Assembly: GCA_947567585.1 (NCBI GenBank)
Contig: CANONE010000052.1
Location: 1-13,345 of the forward strand
Source of the DNA: an uncultured Clostridia bacterium
Lineage (GTDB): Bacteria; Bacillota; Clostridia; Oscillospirales; Acutalibacteraceae
Direction of reading: 5' to 3'
DNA length: 13,345 nucleotides
Under the pieces are notes generated by a model. It did no database searches. It was not told the origin of the DNA and saw nothing but the letters and a program-made list of their open reading frames with translations. Every line of letters starts with the position of its first letter. Positions within the stretch are counted from its first letter, which is position 1. Below are positions 6,626 to 13,239 of the stretch, piece after piece. The position numbers were made by a program, and so were the translations under genes.

Positions 6626-6654
6626 AGTATATCACAAAATGTGGAAAAAATCAA
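6626..6654 (-). promoter_or_regulatory. Sigma-A-type promoter of the exporter gene
   Basis: Read on the minus strand: TTGATT (6654-6649), a 17-base spacer, then TATACT (6631-6626). The expected start is near 6618, leaving a leader of about 50 bases before the ATG. That is too short for a full yybP-ykoY manganese riboswitch, and none is recognisable. Confidence 0.6.
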
Positions 6655-6677
6655 AACCGGCCTGCGCTTTAAAAAGG

Positions 6678-6712
6678 AGCCACGCCCGAAGGGGGGGCTA
6701 CAGGGCGTTTTT
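6678..6712 (+). terminator. Terminator-like hairpin inside the divergent intergenic region
   Basis: ACGCCC (6682-6687) pairs with GGGCGT (6703-6708), followed by TTTTTG on the plus strand. An alternative hairpin AGCC (6678-6681) with GGCT (6696-6699) uses overlapping bases, so the two are mutually exclusive. On the minus strand the sequence CTCCTTTTT follows as well. It sits between the two divergent promoters, where no transcript needs ending. It may insulate spoIIR from antisense reads through the exporter gene. Confidence 0.4.
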
Positions 6713-6738
6713 GTGCGTCACATAAATTATGAATAGAG

Positions 6739-6768
6739 GAATAAAACCGCTGCACCCTGCCCATACTT
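6739..6768 (+). promoter_or_regulatory. Possible forespore (sigma-F/sigma-G-like) promoter of spoIIR
   Basis: GAATA (6739-6743) is followed after 18 bases by CATACTT (6762-6768). This resembles the GNATA / CATNNTA pattern of forespore sigma factors. The -10 lies about 30 bases before the spoIIR ATG. No good sigma-A pair is seen here. It fits the known sigma-F control of spoIIR in Bacillus, but the match is partial. Confidence 0.4.
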
Positions 6769-6798
6769 TTTCCATCTTTTGGAAAAGGTGGAATCGGT

Positions 6799-7407
6799 AT
6801 GAAACATATGAATGAAAAATTGCTTATTCGGTCCTTGGCGTGCGGGTTGGTTCTGACGTGCGTTTTAGGATGGCTGCCAACGGCCGCTGTGGCGGAACAG
6901 CTGCCGGAGAATATCATCCGGCTGCATGTGGTGGCTCATTCCGACGGCCCGGAGGACCAGGCGCTGAAGCTTAAGGTCCGGGACGCCGTACTGAAGGAGG
7001 CGGAGGCTTACTGCCATGAAGCGGAAAGCAGAGAGGAGGCGAATTTCCAGATCTGCACACATTTGGAGTCCATTGCCGGCGCCGCCAACCAGGTTGTCGC
7101 CGCAGAGGGTTTCCCATATGAGGCGCGGGCCCAGGTGACGGAGATGTTCTTTCCTACCAAAGACTATGAAGGCTTCACCCTTCCGGCAGGCCGTTACCGG
7201 GCGCTGCGGGTCACCATAGGAGAGGCAAAGGGCCATAACTGGTGGTGCGTGGTTTTTCCGGCTCTGTGCCTGCCCGCCGCAGCGGACCAAGACGCGCTGG
7301 CGTCTCTCCCCAAAGAGCAGCGGGAGGCGGCTCAAGGAAACTACAAAGTCCGATTTAAGCTGACAGAGTGGTATGAAACCGTAAGGGAATTTCTAACATT
7401 CGAGTGA
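6799..7407 (+). CDS. spoIIR: Stage II sporulation protein R (forespore signal protein)
   Basis: A 202-residue secreted protein. In Bacillus SpoIIR is made in the forespore under sigma-F, is exported into the intermembrane space, and triggers SpoIIGA to process pro-sigma-E in the mother cell. Here residues 1-32 form a signal peptide: basic start, hydrophobic core LACGLVLTCVLGWL, and an AVA cleavage site before E33. The mature part starts with the family block IRLHVVAHSDGPEDQALKLK, then has AGRYRALRVTIGEAKGHNWW and CVVFPALCLP, the conserved SpoIIR core. Two cysteines flank that last block. AAGGTGG stands 7 bases before the ATG at 6799; M4 is a less likely start. The gene is divergent from the exporter and followed by no strong sense terminator. 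Its presence indicates an endospore-forming organism, or one that keeps the genes. Confidence 0.95.
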   Translation: MKHMNEKLLIRSLACGLVLTCVLGWLPTAAVAEQLPENIIRLHVVAHSDGPEDQALKLKVRDAVLKEAEAYCHEAESREEANFQICTHLESIAGAANQVVAAEGFPYEARAQVTEMFFPTKDYEGFTLPAGRYRALRVTIGEAKGHNWWCVVFPALCLPAAADQDALASLPKEQREAAQGNYKVRFKLTEWYETVREFLTFE

Positions 7408-7409
7408 AC

Positions 7410-7443
7410 AAAAAGCCGGCAAAGATCTTCTCCGCCCCGCCGG
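7410..7443 (-). terminator. Weak hairpin after spoIIR with minus-strand U-tract
   Basis: CCGGC (7416-7420) pairs with GCCGG (7439-7443) around an 18-base loop. On the minus strand it is followed by CTTTTTG; on the plus strand there is no T-run. The stem is short. It has the same orientation as the hairpin after hisJ, opposite to its upstream gene. Confidence 0.2.
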
Positions 7444-7519
7444 ACCAGGCAAACCCCAGACTCAACTGAGCCTTCAAAGCACAAAGCGTGTACAGAAAAA
7501 TACATTAAGTTTTAGGATC

Positions 7520-7564
7520 AAACCCTTTTTCAAAGGGGTTTGCAGGGTGTGGGACAGCGTCCCA
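7520..7564 (+). repeat. Tandem hairpins, probable dispersed intergenic element
   Basis: Two adjacent hairpins fill this spacer: AAACCC... (7520-7527) with ...GGGGTTT (7534-7541), and TGGGAC (7550-7555) with GTCCCA (7559-7564) around the loop AGC. The palindrome GCTACGTAGC follows at 7574-7583. The arrangement looks like intergenic elements I remember being common in related gut Firmicutes, but this is recollection and cannot be verified here. No gene is supported in 7408-7664. Confidence 0.45.
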
Positions 7565-7608
7565 TGGCCTTCCGCTACGTAGCTGAACGCCCCGCAGTCC
7601 GAAAGCCC

Positions 7609-7637
7609 TTGCCAACCGTCCATACAAAGGGTATAAT
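7609..7637 (+). promoter_or_regulatory. Sigma-A promoter of addB
   Basis: TTGCCA (7609-7614), exactly 17 bases, then TATAAT (7632-7637). This is close to consensus. Transcription would begin near 7644, leaving about 20 bases of leader before the addB ATG. Confidence 0.85.
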
Positions 7638-7664
7638 GAAGAAAAGGATTTGCGGAGGTGCGGG

Positions 7665-10600
7665 ATGCTGCAATTTATTCTGGGGCGCGCGGGCAGCGGA
7701 AAGACAGCCGCCATTCGCCGCGCCCTTTCGGACCGGAGCTTGGCGGGAGAGGCAGGATGCATGATGATCGTGCCGGAGCAGTTTTCCTTTCAGACGGAAA
7801 AGGCTATGCTGGCTCTGGCGGGGCCCCAGCGGGCCAATACCATTGAGGTGTTCAGCTTTTCCCGGCTGGCGGAAACAGTATTCCGGCGCACCGGCGGGGC
7901 GGCGGGACGCAGGCTCAGCGACGGCGGGCGGCGGATTATGATGGCCTCGGCCATCGCGGCCTGCGAGGACCATTTGGAGATCTATAAGAGCGCCGCCAAA
8001 TCCGGGCGGGTAACGGACCTGATGCTTACCGCTGTCAACGAGATGAAAATGTGCGGCATTCCGCCCCAGCGGCTGACCGAAGCTGCCGGTGAGCTTAAAG
8101 CCCCTGGCCTTTGCCGGAAACTGCGGGAGGTGGGGCTGATTTATGGGGCCTATGAAGCCCTGGTGGGAGCCTCCTTTTTAGACTCCAGGGACGATCTGAC
8201 CCGACTGGCGGAGGCCCTGCGGAGTACGCCGCTTTTTGAGGGGCGCACCATTGCCGTGGATTCCTTCGAAGGCTTTACGGTCCAAGAGACGGCTGTGCTC
8301 CGGGAACTGCTGCGCCAGGCGGGCACGATGCTGGTGTCTCTATGCACAGACGGGCTCTCCGGCGAGGGATCCCTTTTTTCCCTGGTGGACAGGACCCGGC
8401 TGCGGCTCACGCGGCTGGCGGAAGAGGAAGGAGTAAAGGTGCTGCCCCCCCTGGTGCTGGCCCATGCGCCCAGATATGAAAATGAAAATTTGAAGCTTTT
8501 GGAAGCGCAGCTTTTTTGTCCGGAGGAATCTCTCCCCTCCGGGGACAGCCAGGGTGTGGAAGTGTTCCGGGCCAGGGATGTGTACGAGGAGGCGGAATAT
8601 GTGGCTGCCTCTGTTCGCCGGTTGGCGGAAAGGGGTATGCGCTACCGGGACATTACCATTATCTGCCGGGACCCGGCCCGGTACTTCGGCAGCTTGGACG
8701 TTGCTCTGAAGAAGCGGGACATTCCCTGCTTTTTGTCCCAGCCGGTGCGGGTAGACACAGAGCCGGTGACCCGGTTTGCTTTGGGAGCCTTTCAGGCGGT
8801 GCAGGGGGGCTTTGCCACAGGGGATCTGCTGGAAATGCTGAAAACGGGGATTTCCGGCTTTACGGCGGAGGAGATTTCCGATCTGGAAAACTACGCCTTT
8901 CTCTGGAAGCTGCGGGGGAAGGACTGGCATAAAGAATGGGTCCGGCACCCCAGGGGATTTGGCTGGGAGTTCACCTTGGAGGATCAGGAGGCTTTGCAAT
9001 GTTTGGAACAGCTGCGGAAACGGCTGGTTATTCCGCTGGAACGGTTTGTGGAGGCTACTGGGGACGCTTCCGGCGCGCGGATCAGCGAAGCGGTGTACCG
9101 TCTCTTGATGGATTTCGGCCTGGATGAGACCCTGCCGGAATACTGCCGGCAGCTGGAGCTGGCCGGGGAGGACGGCATTGCCGCCCGGCAGCTGCGGGTG
9201 TGGGACCTGCTGATGGAAACCCTGGACCAGATGCACAGCATTCTAGGGGACAGGAAGACGCCCAGAGAGCGGTATTACCGGCTGCTCAGGGAGGTGCTGG
9301 CGGCGGAGGATGTGTCGGAAATACCCCAGACGGTGGACCAGGTCATCTTCGGCACGGCGGAGCAGGTGCGGCAGACCAGCCCCAAGGCGGCGTTCCTTAT
9401 AGGGGCCACCCAGGGGGATTTCCCCCTGAGCCCCCATTCCTCCGGGGTGTTTTCCGACGTGGAGCGGCAGGCGCTATTGGAGCTGGACCTGCCCCTGGGA
9501 GACTCCCTGGAGCTAAAGGCGGTGGAGGAGCGGTACTTGGCCTATTCCGTGGCGGCGCTGCCCTCCCGGCTGCTGTATGTTTCCTGGCCCCAGCAGGTGG
9601 CGGGAGAGGACAAGGAGCCCAGCGAGCTGGTAACAGGCGTGCTGGGGGTGTTCCCGCAGCTGGAGCCCCTGCACGACCTGCCGGAAGAGTTTTTTGCCAA
9701 TTCCATGGAAGCCGCCTTTTCCAGGATGGCGGCCCGCTGGCGGGAGGACAGCCCGGAGGCCGGGGCCCTTCGGAAATTGATCCGGGAGGATGAAAACTTT
9801 GCCGGGCGGCTGGCGGCATTGGAACGGGCGGTTGGCCGGCGGGAGCAGCGGATAGAGGATCCGGAGCTGGCAAAAAAGCTATATGGGGAGCGCCTGTTTC
9901 TGTCCCCCACGCAGATCGAGACCTTTCACAGCTGCCCTTTTAAGTATTTCTGCCGCTATGGACTGAACGCCCGGGAGCGCAGGCCCGCCCAAGTAGACGT
10001 GCTGCAATACGGCGTCCTGATGCACTATCTCTTTGAAAGGGTGTTCAGCCAGCCGGAGGAGGTCCGCCGGGCCCGGAGCCAGGAGGAATTGGCGGCGCTG
10101 GTTCATACCCTCATTGAAGCGTATGCCAGAGAGAACCTGGGGGGGATGGAGCTGCTTTCCGGAAGGGAGAAGTACCGGCTGAGACGGATGGCTGGGTCCG
10201 CGTGCAAGCTGATTGCCCATGTAGAGCGGGAACTGGCCCAAAGCCGGTTTGTACCGGAAAGCTTTGAACTGAAGCTGGGCCATGGGGGCGCGCCGCCTCT
10301 GCGGATAGAGACCGGAGAGGGCCCGGCGGTTACGGTAGGCGGAACGATAGACCGGGTAGACGTATACCATCGTCCGGATGGCAGGGACTATGTCCGGGTG
10401 GTAGACTATAAGACCGGCAGCAAAACCTTTCGGCTGGCAGATGTGCTGTATGGCCTTAACATGCAGATGCTGGTCTATCTGGCGGCTCTGATTGAGGAGG
10501 GCGGACGGTATCCGGCGGGAATCCTCTACATGCCGGCGGCGGAGCCTACGGTTACGGTAGACCGGGGGACGGAGAGGTCCGAGATAGAGAAAGCGGCGGA

Positions 10601-10988
10601 GAAGCAGATGAAGATGAACGGTCTGGTGCTGGACGACCGGGAAATTATCCAGGCCATGGAGGCCGGGGCCCGGGGGGAATTTATCCCGGCGGCGCTGCGA
10701 AAGGACGGCACGGCGGACAGCCGCAGTTCCGTGCTGGCGGAAGAACGGCTGCGAAGGGTGCTGGAATATTCCAAACGGCTGATTGCCTCTATGGGGCGGG
10801 CGCTCCATCAGGGGACGGCCGCAGCCCAGCCCAATATGAAGGGGAGAAATTCCTGCGCCTATTGTCCATATGGGGCGGTGTGCGGAAAAGAGTACGGGGA
10901 CGCGGACGTGGAGGCAGAGCGGACCGGGGCCGGAGAGGCCATGGAACGAATAGAAGAGAATTTGCGGGCGGAGGAGGAAAAAGCATGA
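7665..10988 (+). CDS. addB: ATP-dependent helicase/nuclease subunit B
   Basis: A 1107-residue AddB subunit of the AddAB helicase-nuclease, which processes double-strand DNA ends for recombinational repair and responds to Chi. The N-terminus starts with the Walker A motif GRAGSGKT (7-14) in a UvrD-like fold. The C-terminal PD-(D/E)XK nuclease domain shows GGTIDRVD with D896 and VVDYKTG with D914 and K916. The four iron-sulphur cysteines that hold this domain together are present: C757 in FHSCPFKYF, then C1064, C1067 and C1073 (CX2CX5C), the classic AddB arrangement. The length is close to the usual 1100-1170. The ATG at 7665 has GGAGG (7654-7658) 6 bases upstream and gives the family N-terminus MLQFILGRAGSGKT; the in-frame TTG at 7650 is less likely. 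It has its own strong promoter. Unlike the common addB-addA order, the next gene is a small ORF, and addA is not in the window. Confidence 0.96.
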   Translation: MLQFILGRAGSGKTAAIRRALSDRSLAGEAGCMMIVPEQFSFQTEKAMLALAGPQRANTIEVFSFSRLAETVFRRTGGAAGRRLSDGGRRIMMASAIAACEDHLEIYKSAAKSGRVTDLMLTAVNEMKMCGIPPQRLTEAAGELKAPGLCRKLREVGLIYGAYEALVGASFLDSRDDLTRLAEALRSTPLFEGRTIAVDSFEGFTVQETAVLRELLRQAGTMLVSLCTDGLSGEGSLFSLVDRTRLRLTRLAEEEGVKVLPPLVLAHAPRYENENLKLLEAQLFCPEESLPSGDSQGVEVFRARDVYEEAEYVAASVRRLAERGMRYRDITIICRDPARYFGSLDVALKKRDIPCFLSQPVRVDTEPVTRFALGAFQAVQGGFATGDLLEMLKTGISGFTAEEISDLENYAFLWKLRGKDWHKEWVRHPRGFGWEFTLEDQEALQCLEQLRKRLVIPLERFVEATGDASGARISEAVYRLLMDFGLDETLPEYCRQLELAGEDGIAARQLRVWDLLMETLDQMHSILGDRKTPRERYYRLLREVLAAEDVSEIPQTVDQVIFGTAEQVRQTSPKAAFLIGATQGDFPLSPHSSGVFSDVERQALLELDLPLGDSLELKAVEERYLAYSVAALPSRLLYVSWPQQVAGEDKEPSELVTGVLGVFPQLEPLHDLPEEFFANSMEAAFSRMAARWREDSPEAGALRKLIREDENFAGRLAALERAVGRREQRIEDPELAKKLYGERLFLSPTQIETFHSCPFKYFCRYGLNARERRPAQVDVLQYGVLMHYLFERVFSQPEEVRRARSQEELAALVHTLIEAYARENLGGMELLSGREKYRLRRMAGSACKLIAHVERELAQSRFVPESFELKLGHGGAPPLRIETGEGPAVTVGGTIDRVDVYHRPDGRDYVRVVDYKTGSKTFRLADVLYGLNMQMLVYLAALIEEGGRYPAGILYMPAAEPTVTVDRGTERSEIEKAAEKQMKMNGLVLDDREIIQAMEAGARGEFIPAALRKDGTADSRSSVLAEERLRRVLEYSKRLIASMGRALHQGTAAAQPNMKGRNSCAYCPYGAVCGKEYGDADVEAERTGAGEAMERIEENLRAEEEKA

Positions 10989-11173
10989 AAAAGACAAAAG
11001 GCGCCCGGAGGAAACCGGGAGTCGGAGGGAAGATTGCGCTGGCTGTGGTTACCTGCTTAAACCTGGCGCTGACTTTGGCTTTGACGGCGGCGCGCAGACA
11101 GGAGGTGCTGCGGGCGGTGCGGAATGACGAAGGGACCGTCCAGCTGCTGCTGGAAAAAACAAAAGAAAAATAG
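10985..11173 (+). CDS. Small single-TM protein, translationally coupled to addB
   Basis: I do not recognise this 62-residue protein. Its ATG overlaps the addB stop (ATGA, 10985-10988), and GGAGG inside the end of addB (10972-10976) lies 8 bases before it. The N-terminus is strongly basic (KKTKGARRKPGVGGK, residues 2-16). One hydrophobic helix follows (IALAVVTCLNLALTLALTAA, about 17-36). The rest is a charged, probably helical tail, RRQEVLRAVRNDEGTVQLLLEKTKEK. This suggests a single-pass inner-membrane protein with the basic end inside and the tail outside. It takes the place where addA usually stands. A longer frame reading upstream to 10862 lies wholly inside addB and has no advantage. The G of its TAG stop is the first base of the large inverted repeat. 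Confidence 0.65.
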   Translation: MKKTKGARRKPGVGGKIALAVVTCLNLALTLALTAARRQEVLRAVRNDEGTVQLLLEKTKEK

Positions 11174-11238
11174 CGCGAAACAAATGAAAGTTCTTGGGGC
11201 TCTTTAAGAATCCCCAAGAACTTCTATTTGCTTCGCGC
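11173..11238. terminator. Very long inverted repeat between convergent genes
   Basis: Two 27-base arms (11173-11199 and 11212-11238) are complementary at 24 positions, with one G-U and two A-C mismatches, around the 12-base loop 11200-11211. The inner 12 bp (AAGTTCTTGGGG with CCCCAAGAACTT) are perfect. On the minus strand the structure is followed by a U-rich run (from 11170 leftward), making a strong terminator for the phosphate transporter gene. On the plus strand no T-run follows. It starts inside the stop codon of the small ORF and ends 7 bases from the transporter stop. Confidence 0.85.
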
Positions 11239-11245
11239 CGGGTTC

Positions 11246-12991
11246 TTAACCGGGCAGCCGGTATTTTTCGCGGTAGCCCTCGAACGCCTGGGTGAACTCT
11301 TTGCCGCCTTCGTTCTTCACATGGTTCAAATACTCATGCGCGTCCAGCACCGAGTCCTTAATCTGTATCACCGTCACCGCGATATTAGAGCAGTGGTCCG
11401 ATACTCTCTCATAGTTGGTAAGCAGGTCCGTCAGCACAAAGCCCAGCTCGATGGTACACCGGCCCTCCTGCAGCCGCCGGACATGCCGGTTCCGCAGGTC
11501 GGTTTTGAGCCCGTCCACCACCTGTTCCAGGGGTTCCACCTTCTGGGCCAGCCGGGTGTCGTTTTTTTCAAAGGCGTCCACCGTTAAGTTGAGGATATCC
11601 ACAATGGCGTGTGTAATGACCTCCAGTTCCTCCTGGGCCTTGTCGGAGAAGCGCAGCTGCTTGCCGTCAATTTCCTCGGCCACCCGCATAATGTTTACCG
11701 CGTGGTCTCCGATGCGTTCAAAATCCCCAATGGCATGCAGCAGCTCCGCCGCCGCGTTGCTGTCCGCGTGGGAAAGGTCCTTGCTGCTGAGCTTGACCAG
11801 AAATGTGCCTAAGGTGTCCTCGTATACGTCGATTTCCTCTTCCCGGGCTGTTACAGCGGCGGCCGCCTTCGCGTCGTATTCCTGGGTGATGCGGATGGCG
11901 TCCAGCATGGAATCCCTGGCGGCGTGGGCCATCTTCACGGCCAATGCCCGGCATTCCGCAATGGCGAAGCCCGGGGAGAGCATCAGGCGCTCGTCCAGCA
12001 AAGCCACCTCCGTGTTCTTATCCCGTATGGTGAGCTTGGCCAGCTTTTCCAGCTGCCTGGAAAAGGGCAGCAGCACAAAGGTATTGACGATGTTAAAAAG
12101 GGTATGTACCACGGCAATGCCCAAAGCCCCAATGGGCGCGTCTACCATGTCAAAGTGAAAGACGGCGTTGAGCCCGTAGAAGACGGACAGGCAGATCACT
12201 GTGCCGATGACTTTGAAATAGATGCTCACAGCCACCACGCGCTTGGCGTTTTTATTGGCGCCGATGGCGGAAATAAGGCCCGTGACGCAGGTGCCGATGT
12301 TGGCGCCGGTAATCAGTGGAAAGGCCATGCTCATAGAAATACTTCCCGTCAGGGCCAAGGACTGCAAAATGCCTACAGAGGCCGCGGAGCTCTGGATGAT
12401 CCCTGTGAAGACGGTGCCCACCAAAACGCCCATCAGCGGGTTCTGGAACATGATCAGCAGGTCGTGGAAGGCGGGGGTCTCCGCCAAGGGGCTGACAGAT
12501 TGGCTCATAAAGGTCATGCCTGTCATCAGGATGGAAAACCCCACCAGCACATGGCCCGCGTCCTTCTTTTTGCCGTCCTTGCCGGTCATAATCATAATAA
12601 CCCCGGCCAGCGCCACCAGGGGGGAGAAGGATTCCGGCTTCAGCATTTGCAGCCAGAAGCTGTCAGACTGGATGCCTGTGGCGCTGAGGATCCAGGCGGT
12701 AAGGGTGGTGCCCATGCTGGAGCCCATAATCACGCTGACAGTCTGGCTCAGCTCCATAATGCCGGAGTTTACCAGGCCCACCAGCATGACGGTCATAGCC
12801 GAGGAGGACTGAATGGCAATGGTGATCACCGCCCCCAGCGCCAGCCCTTTCCAGCGGTTGGAGGTCATAGACCGCAGCACATGCTCCAGCTTCCCTCCCA
12901 CCATCTTTTCCAGGCCCCGGGAGAGCACGTTCATTCCATATAGAAAGAAAGCCAAGCCCCCCAGGAGTGTAAAGACTGAAAAAATATCCAT
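11246..12991 (-). CDS. Na+/phosphate cotransporter family protein with PhoU-like tail
   Basis: A 581-residue inner-membrane protein of the Na/Pi cotransporter (NptA/YjbB-like) family, expected to couple Na+ flow to phosphate movement. The membrane part (about 1-315) contains the family's two inverted repeats. QSSSA (61-65) with GSSMGTT (90-96) is matched by QSSAA (200-204) with GANIGTC (229-235); these are the expected substrate/Na+ sites. Residues about 340-560 form a PhoU-like helical domain with two ExxxDxxxN metal motifs: E425, D429, N433 and E528, D532, N536. Such a tail probably regulates transport according to phosphate. GGAGGAG precedes the ATG at 12991 by about 5 bases, and a promoter lies upstream. 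No pst or pho gene is adjacent. The direction of transport, import or export, cannot be decided from sequence. Confidence 0.93.
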   Translation of the reverse strand: MDIFSVFTLLGGLAFFLYGMNVLSRGLEKMVGGKLEHVLRSMTSNRWKGLALGAVITIAIQSSSAMTVMLVGLVNSGIMELSQTVSVIMGSSMGTTLTAWILSATGIQSDSFWLQMLKPESFSPLVALAGVIMIMTGKDGKKKDAGHVLVGFSILMTGMTFMSQSVSPLAETPAFHDLLIMFQNPLMGVLVGTVFTGIIQSSAASVGILQSLALTGSISMSMAFPLITGANIGTCVTGLISAIGANKNAKRVVAVSIYFKVIGTVICLSVFYGLNAVFHFDMVDAPIGALGIAVVHTLFNIVNTFVLLPFSRQLEKLAKLTIRDKNTEVALLDERLMLSPGFAIAECRALAVKMAHAARDSMLDAIRITQEYDAKAAAAVTAREEEIDVYEDTLGTFLVKLSSKDLSHADSNAAAELLHAIGDFERIGDHAVNIMRVAEEIDGKQLRFSDKAQEELEVITHAIVDILNLTVDAFEKNDTRLAQKVEPLEQVVDGLKTDLRNRHVRRLQEGRCTIELGFVLTDLLTNYERVSDHCSNIAVTVIQIKDSVLDAHEYLNHVKNEGGKEFTQAFEGYREKYRLPG

Positions 12992-13044
12992 GTTTTCTCC
13001 TCCATAGTCCTATCTTACATCCTCATTTTTTCATAGACAAAAAT

Positions 13045-13074
13045 ATGATACCATATGGGGATAGGGTCTGGCAA
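13045..13074 (-). promoter_or_regulatory. Promoter of the phosphate cotransporter gene
   Basis: On the minus strand: TTGCCA (13074-13069), 18 bases, then TATCAT (13050-13045) preceded by TGG, an extended -10. The leader to the ATG at 12991 is about 45 bases and shows no strong structure. Confidence 0.6.
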
Positions 13075-13180
13075 TGGGTTTTTGAGAAATTTGGCGAAAA
13101 GACTGTAATGAAGGCGGCGCCCTACAAAGACCCTGGAGCGGTCCTGGCGCGATATTGCCCTAAAAATTCACAAAAAACAG

Positions 13181-13209
13181 TGGAAATTAGGATTCGATTG
13201 TGGTAGTAT
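13181..13209 (+). promoter_or_regulatory. Promoter of the right-end nucleotidyltransferase gene
   Basis: TGGAAA (13181-13186), 17 bases, then TAGTAT (13204-13209) preceded by TGG as an extended -10. TATGAT at 13207-13212 is an alternative -10 with a poorer -35. Either way the start point falls near 13217, about 10 bases before the AGGAGG ribosome site. Confidence 0.45.
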
Positions 13210-13221
13210 GATGTCAATCGA
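13194..13221. promoter_or_regulatory. Candidate operator: dyad enclosing the -10 box
   Basis: TCGATTG (13194-13200) and CAATCGA (13215-13221) are perfect inverted repeats 14 bases apart, exactly bracketing the -10 of the nucleotidyltransferase promoter. A dimeric repressor bound here would block RNA polymerase. The regulator is not identifiable. Confidence 0.45.
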
Positions 13222-13239
13222 CGTACAGGAGGATTTTTT

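Noticed and set aside
6565..6660. Manganese (yybP-ykoY) riboswitch before the exporter gene.
   Set aside because: The leader from the predicted start to the ATG is only about 50 bases and shows none of the conserved riboswitch segments.
9200..9793. Long glycine/alanine-rich open frames on both strands inside addB.
   Set aside because: They are shadow frames caused by high GC and G/C-rich third positions; they lack ribosome sites and family motifs.
11924..12943. A 339-residue plus-strand open frame opposite the phosphate transporter gene.
   Set aside because: It is the antisense of an unambiguous transporter; its His/Gly/Gln-rich composition is an artefact of the complementary codons.
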